From Leifsonia sp. TF02-11 (lineage in GTDB: Bacteria > Actinomycetota > Actinomycetes > Actinomycetales > Microbacteriaceae), in contig NZ_JAGEKP010000015.1 in the NCBI RefSeq assembly GCF_017565305.1, positions 144,884 to 208,883 on the forward strand: a DNA stretch of 64,000 nt, given 5' to 3'. Both the position numbers and the translations under genes were made by a program. A model generated the notes under the pieces. It was given only the letters and a program-made list of their open reading frames with translations. It was not told the DNA's origin and did no database searches. Below, in pieces: positions 51,109-59,205 of the stretch (positions are counted from its first letter, which is position 1; each line of letters begins with the position of its first letter).

Positions 51109-52100
51109 CGCGGGTCGCGATAGCGGGTTCCGGCGTTATCGCCGGAGACCACGTGCGCGCGTTGGCCGCCCTCCCTGGCGTGGAAGTGGCGTACGTGCAC
51201 GGGTCAGACCTCGGCCGAGCGCGCCGCATCGCCGCGTTCGCGCCCGGCTCGATCGCGACGGACGACTACGGCACGATTCTGAGGGACCCGACGGTTGTGG
51301 CCGTCGACGTGTGCAACGCGACGGCCGCGCACGCACCGTTCACGATCGCGGCGGGTGATGCGGGGAAGCACGTCCACGTCGAGAAGCCCGCGGCGCTGAG
51401 CCTGGCCGACTTCGACGCCATGGTCCGCGCCACCGAAGGTGCAGGAACGACCCTGATGGTCGGCCAGACCGTGCGCTTCCAGCCGGCTGTCGCGGCGCTC
51501 GCCGCCGCGATCGCCGACGGGGCCGTCGGACGCCCGCGACTCGCTCACGTCAGTTGGTACACCGGCTACGTCTGGCCGGGAGGCTGGCGTGGCTGGCAGC
51601 TCGACCGCGCGAAGTCGGGAGGGCATCCCGTCCACAACGGCACGCACCTCCTCGACGTCGCGACCTGGCTCCTCGGCGCTGCTCCGGTGCGTGTGTTCGC
51701 CCGGTCGTTCCCGAGTTTCGCGGCGGAGATGCCGGTCCACGACTCGTTCCAGCTGATCGTCCGCTTCGAGGACGACGCACTCGCCACCCTCGAGATCTCC
51801 TATGCGCTCGCCCAGCCGAAGGACATGTTCCGCCGCATCGTCGTTGCCGGGACGGACGGGACTGTCGCCCATTCGACCGATGACGACCCCGTCCTGCACT
51901 CCGCCGGAGCCGGCGTCCCGCTGCCCTCGGTCGAGGACGCGATGGCAGCGCAGCTCGGCCACTGGGTCGATGTCGTCGGCGGCGCCGAGCCGATCGTGCG
52001 GAACGGCCAGGTGCGGGCCGCGCTCGCAGCGGCCATCGCGGCCCAGCGCTCGCTCGACACCGGCCTGCCGATCGATATCCGCGACGAGGTGCCCGCATGA
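51105..52100 (+). CDS. Gfo/Idh/MocA-family oxidoreductase, second of three
   Basis: A 331-residue protein with a shorter Rossmann start (VAIAGSGVIAGDHVRALAAL), KHVHVEKPAALS and SGGHPVHNGTHLLDVATWLLG. The last has HxxxH in place of the family's usual DxxxH, so the catalytic site may be altered. It is coupled by 4-nt overlaps on both sides. The low similarity to its neighbours argues against a recent tandem duplication. A different sialic-acid derivative may be its substrate. Confidence 0.83.
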   Translation: MTRVAIAGSGVIAGDHVRALAALPGVEVAYVHGSDLGRARRIAAFAPGSIATDDYGTILRDPTVVAVDVCNATAAHAPFTIAAGDAGKHVHVEKPAALSLADFDAMVRATEGAGTTLMVGQTVRFQPAVAALAAAIADGAVGRPRLAHVSWYTGYVWPGGWRGWQLDRAKSGGHPVHNGTHLLDVATWLLGAAPVRVFARSFPSFAAEMPVHDSFQLIVRFEDDALATLEISYALAQPKDMFRRIVVAGTDGTVAHSTDDDPVLHSAGAGVPLPSVEDAMAAQLGHWVDVVGGAEPIVRNGQVRAALAAAIAAQRSLDTGLPIDIRDEVPA

Positions 52101-53161
52101 TCCGCGTCGGGTTCCTCTCCGCCGTCCGGCACGCCGAGTCCTACCTGCCGACCTTCCTCGCCGATCCGCGGACCACGGTTGTGGGCGTCGCAGAGGCGGA
52201 GTCCGCGCCGCTCTGGATGCTCGCCGACTCGCGGGAGGCCGCGCGTCGCAACGGGCTGCCGTTCCTCAGTGTTGCCGAGCTGCTCGCGCCCGGAACCTGC
52301 GATCTAGTCGTTGTGTGCAGCGAGCCCACCCGCCACGCGGAGCTGGCGATCGCGGCACTTGAGGCCAGGGCCGACGTCCTCATGGACAAGCCGGTCGCCG
52401 TGACCGTCGCGGAAACAGACCGCATCCTCGCCGCGCAGAAACGCTCGGGCCGCACGGTCTCGGTGGTCAACCGCCTCCGCTCGCCCGCAGTCGAACGGCT
52501 GCGCAGCTGGGTCGACGCGGGTCACCTAGGCCTGCCGCTCCACGTCGACGTCGAGTGGTTCGCTTCGGGTGCCCACTTCTCGACGTCCGTGGAGCGGCCG
52601 GAGCTTGTCACGGACCCGGCGCTTTCCGGCGGCGGCGAGTTGCTGAACTTCCTCCTCTACCCGGTCGACTACATCCGGGACCTGACCGGTCTGGAGGTGG
52701 TCGAGGTGTATGCAGAAACGGCGATCTTGTTCCAGGAAGCGCACCGCGAGACGGGCGTCGAGGACTCCGCGGTCGTCTCGCTGCTGCTGGAGAACGGAGT
52801 GACCGCGACGGTCACGCTGGGTCGCGTAGCGGCCGCTCCCGGGCACGGGCCGGTGTCCTCCTCCATCAGGCTGCTCGGGTCGCACGGACACGCGATCGCC
52901 GACGACGACAAGCCGGCGATCGCGGTGTTCGGAACAGACGGCAGGCAGACGGCGCGACCCGTCGGCGGCCCGAGCTCCATCATCGCCGTCGAGCGGTTCC
53001 TCGACGAGCTCATCGGCGCGCTCGCCGCCGGGAGCAAGCCGCGCTACAGCCTGAGCGACGCGCGCGCGAGCCTCGCGGTGACCGAGGCGTGCTATGCCGC
53101 GGCCCGCGGCGGCAGACCCATTACATTGAACAACGACACGAACCTGGAGGGGGAACGGTGA
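52097..53161 (+). CDS. Gfo/Idh/MocA-family oxidoreductase, third of three
   Basis: A 354-residue member with an atypical N-terminus: IRVGFLSAVRHAESYLPTFL replaces the glycine-rich GxGxxG. ADVLMDKPVAVT has DKP in place of EKP, and SGGGELLNFLLYPVDYIRDL replaces the usual His-containing helix. The changed nucleotide-binding and catalytic motifs suggest divergent or non-redox function. It overlaps the regulator gene by 4 nt. Confidence 0.8.
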   Translation: MIRVGFLSAVRHAESYLPTFLADPRTTVVGVAEAESAPLWMLADSREAARRNGLPFLSVAELLAPGTCDLVVVCSEPTRHAELAIAALEARADVLMDKPVAVTVAETDRILAAQKRSGRTVSVVNRLRSPAVERLRSWVDAGHLGLPLHVDVEWFASGAHFSTSVERPELVTDPALSGGGELLNFLLYPVDYIRDLTGLEVVEVYAETAILFQEAHRETGVEDSAVVSLLLENGVTATVTLGRVAAAPGHGPVSSSIRLLGSHGHAIADDDKPAIAVFGTDGRQTARPVGGPSSIIAVERFLDELIGALAAGSKPRYSLSDARASLAVTEACYAAARGGRPITLNNDTNLEGER

Positions 53162-53892
53162 CCACCGAACTGACTGCGACGAGACTGGCCCGATTCGGGG
53201 CACAGGAGCGGATGCGCACCCTCCAGAACGACATCATGGACCTGATCCTCAATCGGAACCTCGACGTCGGGGACCCCATGCCGACCGAGAACGAGTTGTG
53301 CTCCGCGCTGGGCGTCGGCCGGAACACCGTGCGCGAAGCGCTCAAGGTCCTGCAGGCGCTCGGCGTCGTGGAGATCCGCCACGGCTTCGGCACGTTCGTC
53401 GCGGCGACCAGCTTCGAGTCGCTCGGCGCCAGCCTCGCGTTCCGTGGACGGCTTTCCCTGCGCCACGGTGGCGCCGAGGCGCTGGAGCTGGTGGATGTGC
53501 GTCAGGCTTTGGAGTCCGGTCTCATCGGCCTGGCGATCGACGCGATGACGGAGCACGACCTCCTCGCCCTGGAGAGCAGAGTCGAGGCGATGGAGGCGCT
53601 CGCCGCGCAGGGAAAGCACTTCATCGACGAGGATCAGGACTTCCACCGCCTGCTCTATGTCCCCCTGCACAATGAGCTGCTGTCGAACCTGCTCGAGGTC
53701 TTCTGGAACGTCTACCGCCAGATCCACGAGGAGGCCGGCGTCGAACAGCGCGGCCTCATCGAGAATGCGCACGCGCACCGCCTCATCCTCGACGCGGTAC
53801 GAAGCGGCGACAAAGTGCTGACGGCCGAGCGGTTGAACGCACACTTCCGGGGCATCCGCGAGCACCTCGCGGCGCTGGGTCGACAGAGCTGA
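53158..53892 (+). CDS. FadR-type GntR regulator (FCD domain), probable NanR-like controller
   Basis: A 244-residue regulator. The winged helix is RTLQNDIMDLILNRNLDVGD, ELCSALGVGRNTVREALKVL and RHGFGTFVA. The all-helical FCD domain follows (VDVRQALESGLIGLAI, DEDQDFHRLLY, HAHRLILDAVRSGD), with Asp/His residues that may bind metal. Sialic-acid regulators of the NanR group belong here. GGAGGGGG precedes the GTG. It ends the long importer-oxidoreductase operon, and the shared elements at 44243, 44371 and 53932 are likely sites. Confidence 0.85.
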   Translation: MTTELTATRLARFGAQERMRTLQNDIMDLILNRNLDVGDPMPTENELCSALGVGRNTVREALKVLQALGVVEIRHGFGTFVAATSFESLGASLAFRGRLSLRHGGAEALELVDVRQALESGLIGLAIDAMTEHDLLALESRVEAMEALAAQGKHFIDEDQDFHRLLYVPLHNELLSNLLEVFWNVYRQIHEEAGVEQRGLIENAHAHRLILDAVRSGDKVLTAERLNAHFRGIREHLAALGRQS

Positions 53893-53931
53893 ACTGAGCG
53901 GAGGCGACCATGCCGCGCAGTCCGCCTCACA

Positions 53932-53951
53932 GACATCCCACCTGGGATGTC
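53932..53951. promoter_or_regulatory. Perfect 20-bp palindrome before the sialidase gene
   Basis: GACATCCCA-CC-TGGGATGTC is a perfect 9-bp inverted repeat. AGACATCCCAC is shared with the nanA promoter element (minus strand near 44251-44260). It lies 40 nt after the regulator stop and 94 nt before the sialidase start, so it probably controls the sialidase. Confidence 0.62.
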
Positions 53952-54045
53952 CGGAAACTCCGTCCCACTCAGCCGGTTCACCTAGTGAGTCGACAACCCG
54001 ATCGCACCATCGCGCAACCGTTCGAAGACGAAAGCAGGTCCGCTG

Positions 54046-56556
54046 ATGAAACACTCTCGATCGCTGTCCCTCCTCGTCGCAGGCGCCATCGCCGCCGCGA
54101 CCGTACTCGCCGCTCAATCGCCCGCGTTGGCGGCACCGCCGACACCAGTGCTCGACGACTCGACGAGCGTCACATACACCGGGTCCACCTACACCGACCA
54201 CACCAGTGACCTCTCTGCAGTGAGCGGCCTGAGCACAGGAACCATTGTCGTCCGCTTCAAAACCACGAGCACCGGGAGCGCGATGACGCTCTTGAGCGCT
54301 TCGAACACGACCCTGCCCTCCAGCAACATCACCCTGTCCGTCAACAGCGGGAAGCTGCACTTCGAGGTCAGACAGAACAACACGACCACCAACAACTTCG
54401 CGACCAACCTCACCTATCCGACTGTCGACGACCCGTCCTCTGCGGCTTCGTTCAATGACGGCGCATGGCACACGGCGGCGGTCACGGTTGGGTCGGATGG
54501 CACCCGAATCTACGCCGACGGGTACCAGGTCTTCGCCGGAACGTCCTCCGCATTCTTCAGCACGGTGAGCGGGCTGAACGGCATGTGGATCGGCCGAAAC
54601 GTCGACAATGGTGGCGGCCAATGGTACTTCACGGGCACGATCGCCTCGGTCAAGGTGTACTCGTCGGCCCTCGCCGCCGCGGACGTTGTCTCACTGAGCC
54701 CAGCGCCGGATGCCCTGCTCTCGTATCCCGTTGCCCAGTCGTTCAACGGCAGCAGCACCTACGTCGACAAGACAACCGACCTGGGAAGCGTCTCCTCACT
54801 CGCGGCTGGCAGCATCGCTGCGTCATTCTCCAGCACCAGCACATCGGCTGCCGGCGCGATCTTCAGCGCCTCGGACACGACCAACCCGTCGAGCAACATC
54901 ACGGTCAGCCTGAACAACGGCGCACTCTACTTCGAGGACCGGTCGAACGGGACATACAGCACGCAATTAACGGCGCCCGGGCGATTCAACGACGGCGCCA
55001 CCCACACCGTCGTCGTCTCGGCGGGATCCGGCGGAACGACGATCTACGCGGATGGCTATCGCGTCGCCGGCTCGACATCGACCGCGTTCTTCTCTTTGGT
55101 GAGCGGACTCAACGGCATGTGGGTCGGCAGGAATGTGGACAACGGTGGAGGCCAGTGGTACTTCGGAGGCACGATCAACTGGGTGAACGTCTACTCGACG
55201 GCGCTCTCGGATAGCCAAGCGAAGAACCTCGCCGGCGCGACTCCGTCCACCTTCCAGGCTCTCTACGACAACGGCTATGCGGGATCCGCCAACTACCGGA
55301 TCCCCGCGCTCCTGACGACCTCGTCAGGGACGCTGCTCGCCTCGGCCGATCAGCGGGAGAGCTCGGCGAGCGACGCCCCGAACGACATCAACACCGCCAT
55401 CCGTCGCAGCACAGACGGGGGAGCCACCTGGTCCGCTGCCACGACGATCCTTGATTACCCGGGCACCGGCTCCAACGGGGCCAGCGCGATCGACTCGGCG
55501 ATGGTCCAGGACTCGTCGACCGGCCGCATCTTCCTGATGGTTGACCACTTCCCCGGCGGTTGGGGTCAGCCGAACAATCAGGCCGGTACCGGGTTCGACG
55601 CATCAGGCAACCGTGTCCTCGTGAACTATGCGACCGGTGCTACTTACGCGCTCCACTCCGACGGCTCCGTCTACGACTCGACCGGGACGCTGACAACCTA
55701 CGTCGTCGACATGACCACGGGCAACGTGACCCATGCAGGCTCCGGCGCTGGCAACATCTACCTGAAGAACGGCGTGGACCCCAACCAGAGCCTCTCGGAG
55801 TTCGGCACCTCCTACCTCGTCGTGATGCACAGCGACGATGACGGAGTGACGTGGTCCCAGCCCCTCCACATCAACGCGTCGGTCAAGGCGTCGTGGATGA
55901 AGTTCCTGGGAACCGGGCCAGGGAACGGGATCCAGTTGTCGAACGGGCGTCTCGAGTTCCCCGTCTACTACAGCAACGGTTCCGGCGTGTACTCATCGGC
56001 TACGGTCTACAGCGACGACCACGGGTCCACCTGGCAGCGCGGCTCTTCGCCGAACGACGGGCGCGTCTTCAACGGGACGACCATCCAGTCGCAAACGGTC
56101 ACGACCTCCAGCGCCAGTCTTCACGAGCCGTCGATCATCCAGAAGACGAACGGCGACATCCTGATGTACATGCGCAACAGCTCGGGAACGGGCAAGGTCG
56201 CGACTGCCACGAGCTCGGATGGTGGGGCGACCTGGTCGCAAGTGGCCTACAACAACCAGCTGACCGACGTCTTCTGCCAGACCGCCTCCTTCCACTACCC
56301 GTCGCTCGGAGACGGGAAAGACCGCGTGCTCTTTGCAAACGCAACGGGTCCTAGCCGGAACAACGGCGTTCTCCGCCTCAGCACCGACGGCGGGAGCACG
56401 TTCACGTACAACAGGACGATCCGCGCAGCAGGATATGCCTACAACAGCCTCACGGTGCTTCCCGATGGGAGCATCGGCCTGCTGTGGGAGCTGCAGAACA
56501 CCGGACTGTACTTCCAGAGGGTGCCGCTGTCGTTCCTGACAACTTCTGCCGGATAA
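54046..56556 (+). CDS. Secreted exo-alpha-sialidase (GH33) with two LamG-like modules
   Basis: An 836-residue secreted enzyme that would release sialic acid from glycans. A signal peptide ends near residue 29 (QSPALAA). Two concanavalin/LamG-like domains (about 40-215 and 228-398) each contain SGLNGMW(I/V)GRNVDNGGG. The catalytic propeller starts with NYRIP (416-420, arginine-triad Arg), with Asp boxes STDGGATW (455-462), SDDDGVTW, SDDHGSTW, SSDGGATW and STDGGSTF. No LPXTG anchor is present. It lies next to the nan importer and shares its promoter motif. Hydrolytic versus anhydro-forming mode cannot be decided. Confidence 0.93.
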   Translation: MKHSRSLSLLVAGAIAAATVLAAQSPALAAPPTPVLDDSTSVTYTGSTYTDHTSDLSAVSGLSTGTIVVRFKTTSTGSAMTLLSASNTTLPSSNITLSVNSGKLHFEVRQNNTTTNNFATNLTYPTVDDPSSAASFNDGAWHTAAVTVGSDGTRIYADGYQVFAGTSSAFFSTVSGLNGMWIGRNVDNGGGQWYFTGTIASVKVYSSALAAADVVSLSPAPDALLSYPVAQSFNGSSTYVDKTTDLGSVSSLAAGSIAASFSSTSTSAAGAIFSASDTTNPSSNITVSLNNGALYFEDRSNGTYSTQLTAPGRFNDGATHTVVVSAGSGGTTIYADGYRVAGSTSTAFFSLVSGLNGMWVGRNVDNGGGQWYFGGTINWVNVYSTALSDSQAKNLAGATPSTFQALYDNGYAGSANYRIPALLTTSSGTLLASADQRESSASDAPNDINTAIRRSTDGGATWSAATTILDYPGTGSNGASAIDSAMVQDSSTGRIFLMVDHFPGGWGQPNNQAGTGFDASGNRVLVNYATGATYALHSDGSVYDSTGTLTTYVVDMTTGNVTHAGSGAGNIYLKNGVDPNQSLSEFGTSYLVVMHSDDDGVTWSQPLHINASVKASWMKFLGTGPGNGIQLSNGRLEFPVYYSNGSGVYSSATVYSDDHGSTWQRGSSPNDGRVFNGTTIQSQTVTTSSASLHEPSIIQKTNGDILMYMRNSSGTGKVATATSSDGGATWSQVAYNNQLTDVFCQTASFHYPSLGDGKDRVLFANATGPSRNNGVLRLSTDGGSTFTYNRTIRAAGYAYNSLTVLPDGSIGLLWELQNTGLYFQRVPLSFLTTSAG

Positions 56557-56766
56557 ACGCGGACGGGTCGCGGTGGTCAGTGTCACCGCGACCCGATGTC
56601 GTGATTGCATCTGGAGCCCGACCACACGCCGCAGGCTCGGCGCGCGACATTCCGAGCCCTCAGAAACCCCACAACTCCCGTAACCGAGAGCGGTGCAATG
56701 TTATCGAGCAGCTGCGGAATTCCGCGGTTCTCCGGGTACCTCGCGGCCGCTTGAGGAGCGGCGTCA
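56557..56766. other. Right end of the island, no gene seen
   Basis: Nothing coding is supported between the sialidase and the att core. No TTTGCCCACA repeats occur here, unlike the junction at 39746. Confidence 0.45.
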
Positions 56767-56789
56767 GGTTCAAATCCCTCCGTCTCCGC
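56767..56789 (+). repeat. attR core: displaced 3' end of tRNA-Ser
   Basis: The 23-bp core is identical to 34140-34162, whereas its flanks differ and no tRNA 5' half is present. It marks the right edge of a 22.6-kb composite island and is probably the original chromosomal tRNA end. Confidence 0.8.
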
Positions 56790-56842
56790 AACGCGACAAG
56801 AGTGCTGGCCAGCGGTGCCCCATCCGGCCACCCCGCCCCTCA

Positions 56843-57898
56843 CTAAGCCAACAGCTGCTCCAGCACGAGCGAGCGCGGTGTCGGCAGGCCGCCGACGGTG
56901 GATCGGCCGGTGACGAGCGTGCACTCGACCCAGGGAGTGATGGGGGAGGCGTCTGGATCGTCTTCGAGCTGGGCGACGAGCCATTCGACCGCGCGGGAGC
57001 CGACGGCCGCGAGCTGGGGGTCGACGGAGGTGAGGAAGAGTTCCCGCTCGCCCGCTTGGCCCGCCGTGTTGTCGAAGCCGACGATGGCGAGGTCGTCGGG
57101 GACCCGCCTGCCGGACGCCTGCAGTTCGGCGGCCAGGCCGACGGCGATCGCGTCGTTGCCGGCGAAGATGCCGTCGAACTCGGCGCCGGAGTCGATGAGA
57201 CGGCGGGCGGCGTAGAAGCCGGATTCGCGGGAGAACGCGCCGTACAGGGGCTCGTGCGCCGGCTGCAGGCCGTGCGCCTCGAGGGCGGCCGCGAAGCCGC
57301 GGGCGCGGCCCGCCACGGTGGCGAGCTCGGCTTCCGCGCTGACATGCACGAGGCGGGTGCGGCCGAGGCCGATGAGGTGCTCGGCGGCGAGCCGGCCGGC
57401 CTGCTCGTCGTCGGGGAGGAAGACGGCGTCTGCGGGGTCGCTCGACTTGCCGAATGCGTAGGCGACCGGGCCGCCGAACTCCTGCGTGATCGATCGGCTG
57501 ACGCCGTCGGCGCCGTCGCCGATCACGACGATGCCGTCGACCTGGCGCGCCTGCAGCTCGCGGAAGTGGGAGTGGCGCAGGTCGACGCTGTGTGCGGCGT
57601 CGTAGAGCACGCTCGCGAGGTTGAACCGGCTGAGGGTGCGGTTCGTGCCGACCAGCACCGGCATACAGAAGGCGCCGGACGCGTTCTCAGCGAGGATGCC
57701 GATCGTGCGGCTGCGGCCGGAGGCGGTAGCGCGTGCGAGTGCGTTGGGGCGGTAGTCGAGCCGCTCGGCTGCGGCGAGCACGCGCCGGCGGGTGGCGTCG
57801 GCGATCCGGCCGGAGTTGTTCATCACCTGGGACGCGGTCGCCAGCGAGACGCCGGCCGCCCGGGCGATGTCGACCAGTCTCACCGGTTTGGACTCCAC
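56843..57898 (-). CDS. LacI-family transcriptional regulator
   Basis: A 351-residue repressor. RLVDIARAAGVSLATASQVM is the HTH with hinge RPNALARATASGRS, followed by a periplasmic-binding-like effector domain (VDGIVVIGDGADGV, FDGIFAGNDAIAVGL, VGFDNTAGQ). The GTG at 57898 has AGGAAAGGGG upstream and is preferred to the GTG at 57919, which has none. AAAGCGCTTT operators at 57971 and 62488 suggest control of the adjacent hydrolase, the alpha-mannosidase and the sugar importer. Confidence 0.9.
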   Translation of the reverse strand: MESKPVRLVDIARAAGVSLATASQVMNNSGRIADATRRRVLAAAERLDYRPNALARATASGRSRTIGILAENASGAFCMPVLVGTNRTLSRFNLASVLYDAAHSVDLRHSHFRELQARQVDGIVVIGDGADGVSRSITQEFGGPVAYAFGKSSDPADAVFLPDDEQAGRLAAEHLIGLGRTRLVHVSAEAELATVAGRARGFAAALEAHGLQPAHEPLYGAFSRESGFYAARRLIDSGAEFDGIFAGNDAIAVGLAAELQASGRRVPDDLAIVGFDNTAGQAGERELFLTSVDPQLAAVGSRAVEWLVAQLEDDPDASPITPWVECTLVTGRSTVGGLPTPRSLVLEQLLA

Positions 57899-57970
57899 CG
57901 ATCGGCCCCTTTCCTGCACTGGATCTCAGCGCATCCTATCCAGGCGCACGTCACGCCACCACTCGATGGT

Positions 57971-57980
57971 AAAGCGCTTT
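57971..57980. promoter_or_regulatory. LacI operator between the regulator and serine hydrolase
   Basis: AAAGCGCTTT is a perfect palindrome within GGTAAAGCGCTTTGGCGA, 25 nt before the hydrolase ATG. A close copy lies at 62488-62497. Confidence 0.72.
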
Positions 57981-58004
57981 GGCGACTTCTTGTAGAGTGA
58001 CCGA

Positions 58005-59177
58005 ATGGTCGAAGGATTCGTGGCGCCCGGGTGGCGCGCAGTGCGGGACGCATTCGCCGAGGCGATCGGGAGCGTGCCGGACGAGGGCGGCAGTCTGAGC
58101 ATCCGGCACCATGGCGAGGTCGTCGTGGATCTCTGGGGCGGAGCGGACCCGCTCTCGGGCGCCCCGTGGCAGCGCGACAGCGTCACGCTCGGTTTCTCCA
58201 TCACCAAGGGCGCGGCGACGGTGTGCCTCCTGCAGTTGGTCGACCGCGGGCTCGTCGGCCTCGACGACCGCGTCGCCCAGCACTGGCCGGAGTTCGGTGC
58301 TGCGGGCAAAGAGGCGCTGACGGTCCGGGATGTCCTCACCCACCGCGTCGGCCTCCCGTACATCGACCTCGACCCCATCACGCGGGCGAGCGAGTGGGAG
58401 ACCGTCACCTCCGCTCTCGCCGCGCAGCCGAGCCAGTACCCGCCGCGCGAGTGGGTGGTCTATCACGCGCTCAGCTTCGGGTTCCTGGTGGGAGAGATCG
58501 TCCGCCGGGTCTCGGGCATGCCGGTGGGGGAGTACTTCGCGAAGCAGGTGGCGGACCCGCTGGGGGTCGACTTCTGGATCGGCCAGCCCGCCTCGGCGGA
58601 CGATCGCTACCTGCCCAGCCTCACACGCCTCATCGAGGCACCCCCGAGGCCGCCGGAGCCCGTCAGCGACGTGTGCGAGGCCGCCTGGCGTTCGGCCGCG
58701 CAGCTCCCCCCGCTCTTCGCACGCGTCGACGACCGGCTGGGCACCGAGCCGTTCAACCAGCCCGAGTTCCGCCGTGCGGTCATCCCCGCGGGCAACGGCG
58801 TCACCAACGGTCGCGGACTCGCCGCGATGTACGCCGCGTGCATCGGCGAGGTGGAGGGCGTGCGCCTGCTGTCCGACGGGATCGTGCGCGAGGCGTCCGA
58901 GAACCAGGCGGCCGACGCCTCCCTGCCCGACTGCACGGGAGGGGCTCCTCTGCCCGCGGTCTGGGGCCTCGGCTTCGAGATCAGCAACCCGCTCAACCCG
59001 ATGATCGGGCCCGGCTCGTTCGGGCACTCGGGCATGGGAGGCCGGCTCGGCTTCGCCCATCCCGCGACCGGCATCGCGTTCGGATTCGTGAGCCAGCGGA
59101 TGCTCTACCCCGAGGTCGGCATCGACCCGCGGTGGGTCCCGATGCTCGCCGCCGTCAAGAGCGCCGTCGGCCTCTGA
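58005..59177 (+). CDS. Serine hydrolase of the beta-lactamase / family VIII esterase type
   Basis: A 390-residue cytoplasmic protein. The catalytic SITK (SxxK) tetrad lies near residue 66 in LGFSITKGAATVCLLQLV; VYHALSFGFLVGEIVRRVSG holds the candidate Tyr; FGHSGMGGRLGFAHPATG is the third motif, with HSG in place of KTG. These features match EstB-like carboxylesterases. Without a signal peptide it probably acts inside the cell, possibly removing acyl groups from imported sugars. The LacI operator just upstream links it to the mannoside regulon. Confidence 0.85.
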   Translation: MVEGFVAPGWRAVRDAFAEAIGSVPDEGGSLSIRHHGEVVVDLWGGADPLSGAPWQRDSVTLGFSITKGAATVCLLQLVDRGLVGLDDRVAQHWPEFGAAGKEALTVRDVLTHRVGLPYIDLDPITRASEWETVTSALAAQPSQYPPREWVVYHALSFGFLVGEIVRRVSGMPVGEYFAKQVADPLGVDFWIGQPASADDRYLPSLTRLIEAPPRPPEPVSDVCEAAWRSAAQLPPLFARVDDRLGTEPFNQPEFRRAVIPAGNGVTNGRGLAAMYAACIGEVEGVRLLSDGIVREASENQAADASLPDCTGGAPLPAVWGLGFEISNPLNPMIGPGSFGHSGMGGRLGFAHPATGIAFGFVSQRMLYPEVGIDPRWVPMLAAVKSAVGL

Positions 59178-59205
59178 CGCCGCGGGGCGCCCGCGCCCCC
59201 AGCGG

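Noticed and set aside
53298..53675. Plus-strand frame inside the GntR regulator gene
   Set aside because: Out-of-frame shadow of the FCD regulator with arginine-rich composition.
54571..55165. Repeated DNA inside the sialidase gene as a mobile or CRISPR-like repeat
   Set aside because: The two copies encode equivalent parts of duplicated LamG-like modules in frame; there is no spacer-repeat array. No CRISPR array was seen anywhere in the window.
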